DNA of 25,000 nt. It comes from Owenia fusiformis (Eukaryota > Annelida > Polychaeta > Sabellida > Oweniidae). The stretch lies in assembly GCA_903813345.2 (NCBI GenBank), contig CAIIXF020000135.1, positions 1 to 25,000 of the forward strand, written 5' to 3'. Below are positions 1 to 10,170 of this stretch, piece after piece. Made by a program: the position numbers and the translations under genes. The notes under the pieces were generated by a model. It was not told the DNA's origin and made no database searches. It worked only from the letters and a program-made list of their open reading frames with translations. Numbering within the stretch: position 1 is the first letter of the stretch; every line of letters begins with the position of its first letter.

Positions 1-62
1 TCATCCCAAGGATATGCCCCCAGACCCCCAAACTATAACATCAATCCCAGAGTTATTCAAAT

Positions 63-489
63 GTGAATGACGTATATCTTAAACATGAATATGTTGAACC
101 TCTACCACAGCATGAATATATTGAAACTCCACATGAATTTCCACCTGAATATGTTGATCAATACCATGCCCAGTCCCAGGATTATCAAAACGAGGCATGC
201 ATGATATCTGATTCGCCAAAAACCCAGGAATTACAGTATATTTTTGCTGGTAATACCATCTCATAGAGATTCACGACCATATGTTTATTTTAATATTGCA
301 AATTGCGAAGTGAAAGTTCTGGTAGATAGTGGTGCAGCCCTGAATCTCATTGATGAGGTAACAGAGGCCCAAATTTCCTCGAGATTCAACTCCCTCAACC
401 AGACATTTTACGTATTACCCCATTCTAGTGGTTCCCTACTGAGCTTCATGACTGAAAAGAGCTTTTCCAAAACTGAAGGTGAGTACTGA
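63..489 (+). pseudogene. Ty3/gypsy gag-pol fragment with aspartic protease, frameshifted
   Basis: Two overlapping reading frames (63-266 and 244-489) join into one gag-pol-like stretch after a frame change near 265. The first ends in the motif LQYIFAGNT, and the second continues with a pepsin-like retroelement protease core, VLVDSGAALNLIDE (about 319-357), where DSG is the catalytic aspartate loop. In this family the protease matures the Gag-Pol polyprotein. The upstream part (about 84-155) is low complexity, with repeated HEY(V/I)E and HEFPPEY-like units. No reverse transcriptase follows; coding similarity fades by 489. The product cannot be made as written because of the frame change and the stop at 264-266. 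The DSG variant and spacing differ from the protease at 1612, so this is probably a different gypsy lineage. The retroelement assignment is fairly sure; the exact family is not. Confidence 0.6.
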
Positions 490-1469
490 AAATTAAAAAA
501 GTTATTAAAGAAAAAGTGACAATTGAGACAAAAAGACAAAGAAGCAAAAGTCATTCAGCATGAACAGAGCCGCAAAACCACCGCAAATACAGGAGCAAAG
601 GGAAAAGTACAAATGTTGAGCAAAGTGATACAGAAATTAGTGGAAACAATGCATTTATAACATAGCAGGTGAGTTGCTGTTCTGGCATGACAAATTGGTT
701 CATGCTTTTCATTCCTGAGCTCGCCGATAGATGTCTTGGCTATAAATATATATTTTTCATTTTTTTGTTTCATCATTTTCAAGCTGCATTGTAGAGATTA
801 CTTCCGCATTTTGCGAATATTTGGTAAGTTTCATAAAAGTTCAATACTCTTATGATATTTGCAGAGGGCTTTGATAAGTTATACAGTAATGTGTAAATTC
901 AAATAAATAATTTTTCAAAATTCCTTTCCATTTCGGCATTTCATAATTTTGTCATCTACAAGGTGTTACTGTAGATTTACACACTTAACCCCAAGTCAAG
1001 TATATACAGTATATACTGTATTTATTTTAAATTTCCACAAACGTACTGTTTGCTAGTCGTCATCCTAAAAAATGTGTCATGAGAGATCTGCCCTTAGAGT
1101 CAGTTGTGGCAATTATGCTTCTGGGCCTGTGATGGCACTATATTAACCTAGTATTATCATATTATTGTTGTTGTAATTAGAGCATTTCTCATATTTTTCA
1201 GAAAGTTGAGTTTTGGGCAGTGACCAGTACTTAGTCTTGTGGTATTGACCCAACAAACACTGCCAACAAAAGTGACTTATGAAAGGACTGGAGGACTCAC
1301 TAAATACAATAATTAATTTCGAAGTTTCAAGTTTTACCACTTGAGATGCTAAAGGATGTGGGAATTGTTTAAGACATTGGCAATATTTTGACATTAAACA
1401 GTATTTCCAAACAGTATTTCCAAACTTTACATAAATGTTATCAATCAAAAAGCCTAAAACCTCACAAAG
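490..1469. other. AT-rich stretch without recognisable gene
   Basis: No frame here carries a motif I recognise. Small features: an 18-bp perfect palindrome at 1004-1021 centred on CAGTATATACTG, and a 13-bp tandem duplication (ACAGTATTTCCAA twice) at 1398-1423. The open frame on the minus strand over 1143-1592 overlaps the protease on the other strand and shows no family features. Confidence 0.5.
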
Positions 1470-2365
1470 TTGTATTGCAGTAAAAGAAATATGGTTGACA
1501 GCGCTGAAACTGAACATGCATTTATTGGTTTCCTTACTTGTAACAATGTAACATGTACAGATTTCTCTGTGAATGTCAAAGTAAATGGCCAAGCTGTAGA
1601 TTACCGCCTGGACACAGGAGCTGATATTTCAGTTATTTCTCCTGAAATTTTTCATTGTATAAGAAGAAATTTTCCTGTGAAATTGAAAAACCAAGTAGAA
1701 CCCGGCTCAGGTGTCAAGGTGTAGTCACGGCTGACTTGAAATGTGGTAATACACAAATCAGAGATGACTTGTATGTAGTGAAGGGTGTAGAGAAATGTTT
1801 ACTTGGAGTACCTGCCATAAAAAGGCTCAGTCTTATTTCTCTCAACTCTGTTACTGTTAATGCACAGGATGTTCATGTTGAAAATCCAGAGGTTGACAAT
1901 ATTGAACATGTACTCGTACAAGGTTCTGAATCAGATGTGTTTGTAAAATACAAAGACTTATTCCAGGGTCTAGGAAAACTCAAGGGTGATTATTGTATAA
2001 AACTTAAAACAGATGCTCAGGCCTTGGCTGACCAGTCTTGTTAGACTGTGTGTAGATTACTCACGTCTCAATGATTCAGTTTGTGTAGAGAAATACACAA
2101 TGCCCCATGTTGACCATACATTAGCTCAGTTGGGTAATGGAATTTTTATCAAGTCCCTCTTAGTCCTGAATCAAGGTTGCTAATAACTTTTATTACACCA
2201 TTTGGTAGGTATGTGTTTAATAGACTTCCTTTCGGGATCAATTCCGCCCCAGAACATTATCAACGCAGAATGTCGGAATTGCTCTTGTGGATTTCTAATG
2301 TTGTGTGTCACATGGATGATATACTCGTGTACGGCTCTGATAGTAAAGAATCTACAATTATCAGT
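1470..2365 (+). pseudogene. Ty3/gypsy pol relic: protease, linker and reverse transcriptase
   Basis: Pol polyprotein of a Ty3/gypsy retrotransposon, in at least four frame segments. 1470-1724 gives the protease with VNGQAVDYRLDTGADISVIS (catalytic DTGA, about 1612-1623). After a frame change near 1720, 1725-2037 gives the protease-RT linker, including LLGVPAIKRL and FVKYKDLFQGLGKLKGDY. Another shift near 2040 gives the RT fingers (VRLCVDYSRLND, YTMPHVD). From about 2160 comes ESRLLITFITPFGRYVF, then LPFGINSAPEHYQRRM and the polymerase box VCHMDDILVYG (about 2306-2338) with both catalytic aspartates. The family's segment of about ten residues between the fingers and the PESRL motif is missing, pointing to a small deletion near 2145-2160. 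Similarity stops after about 2360; RNase H and integrase are absent. It is non-functional. Fold and family are clear from the motif order. Confidence 0.85.
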
Positions 2366-2699
2366 ACTCACACTGCAATACAAAATTTAAAATATGCAAT
2401 GTACAGTTCCAGTAATGGCAATATACGTTGTCTCTATGATTGAGATGCAAAAATTTTACTCAATTAGAATACAACAGGCACTGCCTAGTCTCCAAATAAA
2501 ATCTTTGCAATGTAAGATGTCTGATTATAATTTCTGATATTCACTTATGAATTTCTGAATAGATTTTACAAACATGCAATACAAATTCAATGTTTGATTA
2601 TAGGCTGTCACATTGCAATAGAACATTTCCAAAATGCAATAGTATAACTTACAAGTGCATTTATTTTTCAGAGTTATATATCCTAACTAACACTTAAAG
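2366..2699. other. Spacer with recurring TGCAAT hexamers
   Basis: The stretch has no coding features. TGCAAT occurs at about 2373, 2394, 2507, 2574, 2613 and 2634, with context resembling a degenerate repeat (TGCAATA followed by A/T). A good polypyrimidine-AG (TTATTTTTCAG, ending 2671) and two CTAAC branchpoint-like motifs (2683-2690) lie just before the P2RX7-like exon. Confidence 0.35.
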
Positions 2700-4037
2700 A
2701 GTGTCAAGACCTGCTGATGAAGGTGCTAAAGAGGGTGCCTGCAATATTGTTCGATGTTTTAGCCGTGAGCTCTACAGACGAACCAAATCCAGGCCCCGGC
2801 CCTGGCCCCGGCCAGAGTGGTGCACATGCACACATTGCAGACCAATGCCTACTCAGATGGAGAGGGTGTGCTGCGGTGTTCAGCCTGACAATTGCATATC
2901 AAGGAGATCAGTAAGTACAAAGAAGCAAACACACAGAACCATTAAACAAATGTTTAGCCACTTGAGAATAGTGGTATTGGTTGCTATAATTTCATGATTA
3001 TTTATCTCGATAACTCCATATATCTTGATTATGCCAAAGTATATAGTGAATAATTTCTATATTTGAAGGTATTAAAAAAATCAGAAAAAATCTCACAATG
3101 AACAATTCTCATTTTTTGTGAACAAATACAGTAGTAACTTGTGGATATTTGACAAATTGTGTATGGAATACAAAAACAGAACAATGACATAACTTTGTGA
3201 TTGGAAATCATCTAAATTAAGTTTATTTGGGGATAGATAACCAATGATATACATGGTACTTTGCATATTGAATACCGTTGAATCTATTCAACACTGGATT
3301 CAAGTGCTCTTCTGAAGTATTGGAACAGTTAGATATATGCACAACTGTCAATTGAAAACAATACACACAGTGATAAATACAGCACTTTGAAGAGCAATAT
3401 GGTCAACATGTTATTTACACTGCATGCCCAAAGCCTAATCAGTCTTCTCTTGCATCTTTAAAAATTTGAACAGGTTAGCAGTTCTGCTCGAATTTGGATG
3501 AGAAGAATTGATTTATGTTTGCTCCCGCCCACCAATAAGCTTTTTAAACGTGCGATAAGAAAAATAAAAAATATCCATATCCAAAATTTTGGCTGTTATT
3601 TTTCACAAAAAAATAAGATTTCTACTGATATAAGTGGGACTTGACAGGTGAAATCAGATAACATAATAATATTACATGTTTGAACGTAAGTTGCAGCATC
3701 ATCATCATTATGTAGTAAGTAACTTGTTTGATTTCAGGAAATGGACATTGCCATCCTTGATGAAACAGTGATAGGAATCGCCCTGGCACACCAGCAGGAC
3801 TTGATTAGATATGGGGATTACGATCCCGAAGACCCAGATGCAAATGTGTCCAGGGCCATCAGATACGGGGCATACAGACAGTTTGTTTTATGGGAGTATG
3901 GCCGCCTGGGAAAAGGAGTGAGGGCAGTGATACCAAGCTGTTGCGTCACTAGAATAAGGACTAAATATCCAGATCCATATGGACACTACGTAGGTTTTAA
4001 AATGACTGAAGGTCGCCTTGGTGCCCCACAAGTGTAG
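2700..4037 (+). CDS. P2X7 receptor intracellular (ballast) domain-like gene, two exons
   Basis: Two exons encode a domain like the cytoplasmic C-terminal 'ballast' of P2X7 (P2RX7_C family), which binds two zinc ions through cysteines. Exon 1 (about 2700-2910) carries WCTCTHCRPMPT, then VCC and NCIS. Exon 2 (3738-4037) carries AYRQFVLWEYGRL, then VIPSCCVTRIRTKYPDPYGHY and ends GLY-x-F-like text before TAG. The donor at 2911 is a strong GTAAGT, the acceptor is ATTTCAG ending 3737, and the 827-bp intron is phase 0 on both sides, so the two halves join in frame exactly where the family reads through. All cysteines of the C-x-C-x2-C, CC, C and CC pattern are present; the family's histidine before AYR is tyrosine here. 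No membrane segments are encoded, as in many invertebrate stand-alone members. The start is unresolved: all three frames have stops between 2672 and 2697, so an upstream exon spliced at about 2699 (after AAAG) or loss of the 5' end is needed. The G/P-rich run at about 2793-2813 is linker-like. Confidence 0.72.
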
Positions 4038-4866
4038 TGAAGTGACAGTGCCAATAAGATTCCTGTTTTCATTATTTTTCTTTGACATCAATACAGAAAA
4101 CCCCCCTATGACTCCTGATTCAAATATTCACCTAGTTTCAAAATTTCTGACATGTTTCTTTAATGAAAAAAATTGGCATAAAATTCTTTCAAGAATTAAA
4201 AATGGCCACCATTTTTTATCGCAAAAACTTCACCATGTAAGCCCAGTACCCATGGTACTATTTACTTCAACATGTAGTTGTAATGACTTCAGTTTGAATG
4301 ATATGTCCCTTGGTGTTCTGGACCTGGATTGTGATATTGACTCTTGTTTGGGGGAAGGGGTTGGACACTATTTCTTTTCACGTTAGAACATGGGTTTGAT
4401 ATATTTAGGGTTTATTTTATTATGACAGGCTTAAACTTAGAGTTTGCTTTTCTCACTGGGTTTATTTAAGGTTTTAAGTCTTTATCTTTGGAACTTGAGC
4501 TTAGATATTTCATTTTTTTCATCCTGTAAAGATTAAAAGTAGGATTTGATCGAGTGAATTGGATCGGTAATCTTCAAAATATGGAATTTTTGACTGATCT
4601 CCTTCTCAGAAGATTGGTGTTCTCGTCACATCCACAATTTCATATATCTGTAATATTATTTTGCTTTGGTGGGCTAGAAAGGTGATCAACCTGGTACCCA
4701 ATTTCTGATACATTATTTTGAATTATTCCAAGGGAAAGAAGATTTACATTCAAAACAGGTTAAAATAATAAGAGTATCCATCAACCAATTGTAGTATGTA
4801 TTTGTTGCTGTTTTGTTTTTCTTTGTGGAATGGAAATTTTGCTTAGAGTGAGAAAACAGGAAAAAA
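4038..4866. other. AT-rich spacer, possible 3' UTR of the P2RX7-like gene
   Basis: The stretch contains an open frame (4018-4386) of low-information, hydrophobic text that matches no family I know and starts inside the upstream coding exon in another frame. I see no clear AATAAA close to 4037. Nothing else is supported. Confidence 0.4.
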
Positions 4867-5976
4867 ATGTACCGTCTGTACAAAAGAACAGTGAATGATC
4901 AAGTGAAAGAACATGTTTATCGAAATATATTTTCTACTGAGTTTAATTTAGGGTTCCACGAGCCAAAGAAGGACTTGTATGACCTTTGTGAGTTATACAA
5001 ACATCAAAAGGAACTTAATTTGATTGACAAATCCTTGATGGAGAAATATGACAAGCACAAAGCAGGAAAAGGAGGTGCACATACAGAAAAAACAAAAGAT
5101 AGAGATATCAAAAGTGACAAAGTACCAACAGTATGTATGAACTTAGAAAGTGTTCTATCATGTCCAAAGGCTGAAATAGGTTCTTTCTATTACAAGAGAA
5201 AACTTTCAGTCTATAACATGACTTACAATATAAGCTGGAACGGAGAGTCAAGTGGTGTGTGGTGTGTGTGGGATGAAAGTATTGCAGGTCGCGGAGCTAA
5301 TGAAATAGCTAGTGCCACTGTTCATGCTTTAAGCCCATTTTTGAAAGACCACAACACTGTAGAACACTTAAAAATTTGGTCAGATTCATGCGTCAGTCAA
5401 AATAAAAATTCAATCATGAGCACTGCTCTTATAGACATGATGAAGCCATATGAACAAAAACAACCATGCATAAAGATCACACAAAAATTTGGTGAAGCTA
5501 GCCATAGCGAGATTCAAGAGGTTGACAGCATGCATAGTAACATTGAACGGGAAATTAAACCACTAGATATCTACAGTCCACCAGGACTACAGCAATTAAA
5601 AATGCAAGTGTTCAACCATATATTGTTAAACGTATGTCAGAATCTGACTTCATGGATTTCAAAAGCGCATCTGTGAACTTTTGTTTCAATGATCTACCCT
5701 ACACAAAGGTCAAAGAAATTACTTACAACAGTAATTCCCCCTATTCCTTAGAGTATAGAACTGATTTTAATGAAACTGAATCTAACAAGGTGTCCCTTAG
5801 AAAAAAGCTCACGTCTCAGAGAGTATAACCGCAGCCATGGACAGACAGCACAGGACACACCTACCAAGTATACTGCAAAGTGGCCTAAGATACACAAGAT
5901 TAAAAAGAGGCCACAGCTTACTGATGAAAAAAGAAAGATTTGCAATTCATGATAAAATTCATGCCACTGGAAGATC
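4867..5976 (+). pseudogene. Metazoan transposase-like uncharacterised protein, 3' part frameshifted
   Basis: The 269-residue frame at 4867-5676 matches, by motif memory, a large family of uncharacterised metazoan proteins with an RNase-H/DDE-like core, often multicopy. Motifs in order: FNLGFHEPKKDLYDLC (residues 26-41), VLSCP (96-100), FYYKRKLSVYN (107-117), VWDESIAGRGANEIAS (134-149), WSDSCVSQNKN (171-181; usually SDNCxGQNKN), and a KF-to-SMHSNIE stretch (207-227). The family's acidic residue in a DLQ-like motif before VLSCP is asparagine here (MNLE, residue 92), so a first catalytic carboxylate may be lost. Reading shifts frame near 5600-5620: the match continues as PYIVKRMSESDFMDFKS, and later in other frames up to KKRPQLTDEKRKICNS and LQFMIKFMPLEDQ (about 5905-5976). 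The start is internal; a 5' exon is likely missing or upstream. Function is unknown. A domesticated or decayed transposase is the leading idea, not proven. Confidence 0.6.
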
Positions 5977-6324
5977 AAGCTATAATGTCAAAGATTGTTC
6001 AGGTGGAAAGTTGTAAGATACAAACCAGACAAAGAAGTCAGATGCTATCCAAAGCAGTGATAAGAAGAAAATAAATACCAATGAAAATGAATGAGACGAA
6101 GAAGTCAGCCACTACCCAAAGGAGAAGTAAAAAATGTAGTAAAACCACTGATTAGTCAAAGATTGCTTAATTAGGAAGGAAATAAAGAGAAAAATAAAAA
6201 GCAGAAATGAAACGATAAAACAGTTAGGTAGTTAAGTAGTTAGGAGAGATCAATGCATTATATAAAAAATATACAGAAAATGACAGAAATTGGAGTTAAG
6301 TGTCAATGATAAATTAGATCTAAA
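5977..6324. other. AT-rich spacer
   Basis: A-rich sequence 3' of the transposase-like gene, with repeated short AAGAAGTCAG motifs (about 6033 and 6097). No gene or clear signal is seen before the transposon at 6334. Confidence 0.4.
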
Positions 6325-6333
6325 GGTGAAACA

Positions 6334-7095
6334 TAGCCTTGCCCAAGTCGGTATTTTTTACTTATCTGATCTTGAATTATTACCGCCTTGTACAATCCAA
6401 TACATCTCCGCTGTTATTATGCTGAAATATTCAACGGTTTCGAGATTTCCATAATACCTACGCTATTAGGGGTATCGCGAAACCTTATTGATTGACAGAT
6501 AACGCGTGGACACGACGTGTGACTTCAGGCTGAATGACCAATCAAAACGTTATTAGGTTGAGCTGCATAAACAAAACAAACTTCCCATCTACGACTTGAA
6601 ATTCAATGATCTGATCGAGTGTTTCTTTAGAGTTACAATATATTATGCGATTCAATGTTGATTTAAAACTGATATCGCGATGAAAATGCACGAAGACCTA
6701 GTCCAATGTAGCGGGTCATGTTGTCGATCGATCGGTGATTGAATCTCTACATGTTCAGCGATCGTTTATTGTTGAAATCTTCTCACCTTTGGTTATCCGA
6801 TCGATGTCACGGCATCCACTAAACTCTCATTGATATTTATCTGATAAAATATTTGTATTTTCATGATGAATTCGTGATCAGATTCGTGCAAGATTTGTTC
6901 GTGAAAAGTCCCGGTGAAAAGTATACTTGTTTTTGACCTTGCATAATAATGAGCTAACGCTACAGGGCCGTCGTTGATTGGTCAAATTTTACCGACATCA
7001 ACAAACTGTCGGTAAAGCACGTGGCTTTCTCTTTGGTACAAGGCGGTCATAATAGAAATCAAGATAAGTAAAAGAGACCGACTTGGGCAAGGCTA
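6334..7095. mobile_element. Non-autonomous DNA transposon with 60-bp inverted termini and 9-bp TSD
   Basis: A complete 762-bp element. The left end (6334-6393) and the reverse complement of the right end (7036-7095) are identical over the first 19 bases (TAGCCTTGCCCAAGTCGGT) and remain closely similar for about 60 bp, ending at CCGCCTTGTAC. The element is flanked by a perfect 9-bp direct repeat, GGTGAAACA (6325-6333 and 7096-7104). It has no open frame, so it is non-autonomous. Nine-bp duplications are typical of Mutator-like (MULE) elements; Merlin (8-9 bp) is the alternative. It also carries an inner inverted pair, TGACCAATCAA (6535-6545) and its complement (6974-6984), each holding a CCAAT box, plus more CpG than its surroundings. 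The perfect duplication indicates a fairly recent insertion. Confidence 0.9.
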
Positions 7096-7104
7096 GGTGA
7101 AACA

Positions 7105-8937
7105 GAGTGGACAGTAAATCTAAATTTGAAAATGAGGAAAAGATACTTAAGATGTTACTGCAGTTATTGTTGAGTTGCGTTTGTAGACTTTTATCTTTTT
7201 ATTATCTTTAACTCAAACTGAACTTATACTTATTGTATAGATAAAAATAAACAAAACAGTGGAAGGAATTCATTGATGAGAATGATGCAGTGATGAATAT
7301 TTTTTAGTTTATAAGGGCAATATTACCTTGCTACATTTAATTAATTTATGATTCCTGGTGCACCTGTTTTATCAAACGATGTACTGAATTTTATTACCGG
7401 TATGTCTTTCTAGTTTTCGTTTAGAGATGAGATTGGCAATATTCTAACAGTATAGTTTAGGATAGTGTAAAGTAACATACATGCAGAATGAAACAGAAAA
7501 TGAAAAAATGAGAATTGTATAATTAACAACTATATTTTGGTTTGTAAAATGACACAGTGCTACTTGATTAAAAGTTAATATAACTGACTACTACCATTAA
7601 CCAGCATTGTTTTATATAAAGTGCCATCTGAAAGTTATAGCATATTTGCTAAAGAACACTTAAGAGAAGTGGCTTATTTTATTTATTATTTTATTTATTA
7701 TTTTATTTTGATACTATTTTATATTAATAAAGAGCATTTTTTGTAAACATCATGTAAGTTGCTTGTTCTAAAACTATATCAAATTTAAAAGAATGAAAAT
7801 GAGAGATTAAAACAAAGTTTTAACCATAATGGGTGGAGGAGGGGCTTGGCTGCTTCTGAGAATAAGCATCTAGAGGGTTATCATTAATTTTCTATGTTCT
7901 ATGTCCATTATATTAACAGTTTGATCGCAATCTGGTGCTAAAATGTTTTATCTCCATATACCAGATTTTAAAAAATGATCAAGGGGAAACATTTCAGACC
8001 ATAGATTAACATAAAATGTAATGTCTCTGCCTAACATACCCAACTTTGAGTCTATAAACTAATATAATTTGAATTACCATATAGATTTATTATGTTCAAG
8101 TTTCTATCCCTGTTTTCTCAAAACAGTGTTGGGTGGACTTGGAATGATATATTACTAGAGCAGCGATATGTTAGAGTTAACTAATCAAACAATATGGCGA
8201 TGCAGTATTCCACCTGTAGATTTTATTAGGTAAAAATATCAATACAAGCAAAAATGTTAAAGCAAATCCTAAAAAGTCATTGGACTTTTCTTAATTAATT
8301 ACACCCTATCGTATGTACTCGCAATGACCTTTTCAGAGCATTTGAGGATAATTTTTAATGTATGTTTAATGTTACTTGAGAACTTTTATTTCATTCTATG
8401 AGTTGATATGTTTTTGCAGGTTGTCAGCGCAAGGTGGAAAAATAGGTATGTCAAGGGGTAAAGGAAAATATAATATGTATTGGTGAGTGCAGGCACTGTC
8501 AACATTGGAGAAGTTCAATGGACTACTGAAAATCACCAGAAATAAGTGCCTCATAGAATGAAATTTGCAATAAGTGTATAGGGAATTTCAATTAGCAATT
8601 AATTTGTTTTGTTTTGGGATGGTTTTTAAATGCCTCAAAAATAGCTCAATTATTACCTTTCTAAAGTGCTTAATGATTGCAGTGTATATATTTAATGAAT
8701 TTTATAAATAAAATATAATGCAATTTATATTCTGCATTTCTTTTTTTCTTTGGCTAAATGCCTATTTTAATACAAATCTTGATTAAAAGTTCAAATTGGT
8801 TATACAGAACATACCCATTGTACGAAATACTAATTATCTAGGTAAGGATTCATCAATACTTAACTCCAATATGGTCGACCTTAGGTCTCAGGTATTGTCA
8901 ATGATAAACGCTATAGTGGGTTACGATAGTTTAAAAC
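7105..8937. other. Long AT-rich stretch without gene
   Basis: No coding frame of note. A short simple repeat of TTTTATTTATTA units (about three copies) lies at about 7677-7712. The rest is AT-rich single-copy-looking sequence. Confidence 0.5.
7677..7712. repeat. Simple repeat (TTTTATTTATTA)n
   Basis: About three near-perfect 12-bp units in an AT-rich background, followed by TTTATATTAATAAAG. Confidence 0.7.
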
Positions 8938-9400
8938 TACAGGGTGGGCCAAAAAACTTTTTTTGACATTAAATCAGAATTTGCATACCAAATGAAACTT
9001 GAGGTTGTAATCTAGCCATGGACCATAAATTATATACTTTTACTTGAGAAAAATATGTCACCAGCGTCTCACTTAAACACGTGGTGTGCCATGAGAAATA
9101 AGCAAGTAATTTGCAAAATGTTCCTGAACTGATAAGGCCTGATGATCACCAAGCTAATAGCCCTGATGCAAACCCCAGTGAGTATAGGGTATGGGAAGGT
9201 CTCCAGGAGATTGTATGAAGGCACCCCATCTAGAAAATTGCTCAACTAAAGCTGGCAATTAAGACAGGTTGAAAAAACTTAGCTAACATTTCATTGATAC
9301 TGCAATATCAGCAAGGCGACTAAAACTAAAATATATCATTAATAAGGGTGGCAGACCAATTGAACTCCCCTTTTAGATCAAATATAATCCAAGTTGAAGG
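8938..9400 (+). pseudogene. Mariner/IS630-type transposon relic: left terminus plus transposase C-terminus
   Basis: 8938-8958 (TACAGGGTGGGCCAAAAAAC) has the look of a mariner-type terminal inverted repeat beside a TA target dinucleotide. About 190 bp further on, 9130-9365 reads as the C-terminal part of a mariner-family transposase: NSPDANPSEYRVWEGLQEIV (9155-9214), which corresponds to the family's SPDLNP motif with the third catalytic aspartate at 9164-9166. It then continues with AQLK and, near 9347, GGRPIE, matching the family's usual GGxxE-like end. In-frame TGA and TAG codons interrupt it. Most of the transposase, including the first two aspartates, is missing, so the copy is internally deleted. 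No matching right terminus is visible. Assignment rests on the motif and terminus together. Confidence 0.65.
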
Positions 9401-9618
9401 ACTTGTTATATCATATTATTACTAAGAACCCTTGTCACAACAATAGTTGCCCTAGAGAGAAAAATGTAAGAAAAGACCAACACCTGCTGCATTTATATCA
9501 TCAAAATCGTTTTAAGTCAACCAGTAGTCTACGAGATGAATGGCTGTCTCACCTCAAAACCCGTGTTCCAGAGCTAAAGACAACCAGTGATTTCTTTATA
9601 ACGGATGCAAGGCCATGA
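9394..9618 (+). other. Open frame of 74 codons, unrecognised
   Basis: The frame gives a basic, polar protein text (for example SSLRDEWLSHLKTRVPELK) with no family I recognise. It lies between mariner-type relics and just before a fragment resembling the end of the 4867-5976 family, so it may be part of the same decayed copy. It may also be chance. Confidence 0.2.
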
Positions 9619-9619
9619 G

Positions 9620-9675
9620 ACCTTTAAAGAGACCACAGCTGACTGATCATAACAAAGAAATGTGCCTTCAATGAG
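9620..9675 (+). pseudogene. Second copy of the C-terminal RPQLTD segment of the 4867 family
   Basis: 9622-9673 reads LKRPQLTDHNKEMCLQ then a stop. The segment at about 5900-5952 reads KKRPQLTDEKRKICNS then a stop. The DNA is also alike (for example GACCACAGCTGACTGAT against GGCCACAGCTTACTGAT), so the two are related by descent. Only this short piece is recognisable here. Confidence 0.5.
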
Positions 9676-9766
9676 CAGGAAAGCACCAAAACGTTGGAAC
9701 TTAACTTTAGTGTAATATGACAGCATGTGAAGAAATAAGATGTGTCCTCCACAAACCCTATTTATG

Positions 9767-9814
9767 TTTGGAGCAGTATTACAGAGGTTGTTTGGAGCAG
9801 TACTACAGAAAGTG
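9767..9814. repeat. 24-bp tandem duplication
   Basis: TTTGGAGCAGTATTACAGAG plus four bases is repeated at once with a few changes (9767-9790 and 9791-9814). It lies inside the Tc1-like relic. Confidence 0.8.
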
Positions 9815-9859
9815 CACCCCCTTGGTGATTACCAAACATAATTCAGAGTAAATTGACCT

Positions 9860-10170
9860 TTTGGACCTCCATCAAGTACCACATGTAAACAGAGTGTTTT
9901 GGGGCAACATTCAACTGCAGAATGATCATGCTGTTGCATATGCTAGTGGCATTGTGTTGGATTACATCAGGATATGCAATGTGGACCAGCTACCATGGGC
10001 ACAAAAGTCAGCCAATCAGACTCATTTTAAAAAGTTTACATGAATAGCAAGCAGTCGTCTTGTAATTTGTCGTGGAAGAATGGTGAATGACTTACAGAGA
10101 ATGTTCTATACACAATTCCCACAGATGATTTAACCAGAGCAGTGTATCTAAAACTTGGTTCCATTCTGTT
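9860..10170 (+). pseudogene. Tc1/mariner-type transposase relic, C-terminal half
   Basis: The frame 9861-10043 gives VNRVFWGNIQLQNDHAVAYA, followed by IVLDYIRICNVDQLPWAQKS. This corresponds to the family's LQHDNAxPH motif, with the second catalytic Asp in QND at about 9930, and the LDWPAxSPDLNP motif. Here the last motif has decayed to SANQTH, so the third acidic residue is lost. After a frame change, 10048-10115 gives RLVICRGRMVNDLQRMFYTQ, like the region before the family's NNIPQ segment. The pieces are in order on the plus strand, but stops and frame changes make it inactive. It differs from the relic at 8938-9400, which has its own SPD motif, so two insertions are present. Confidence 0.6.

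Noticed and set aside
1143-1592. 149-codon minus-strand frame
   Set aside because: It overlaps the gypsy protease on the plus strand and has no motif; it is a shadow and chance extension.
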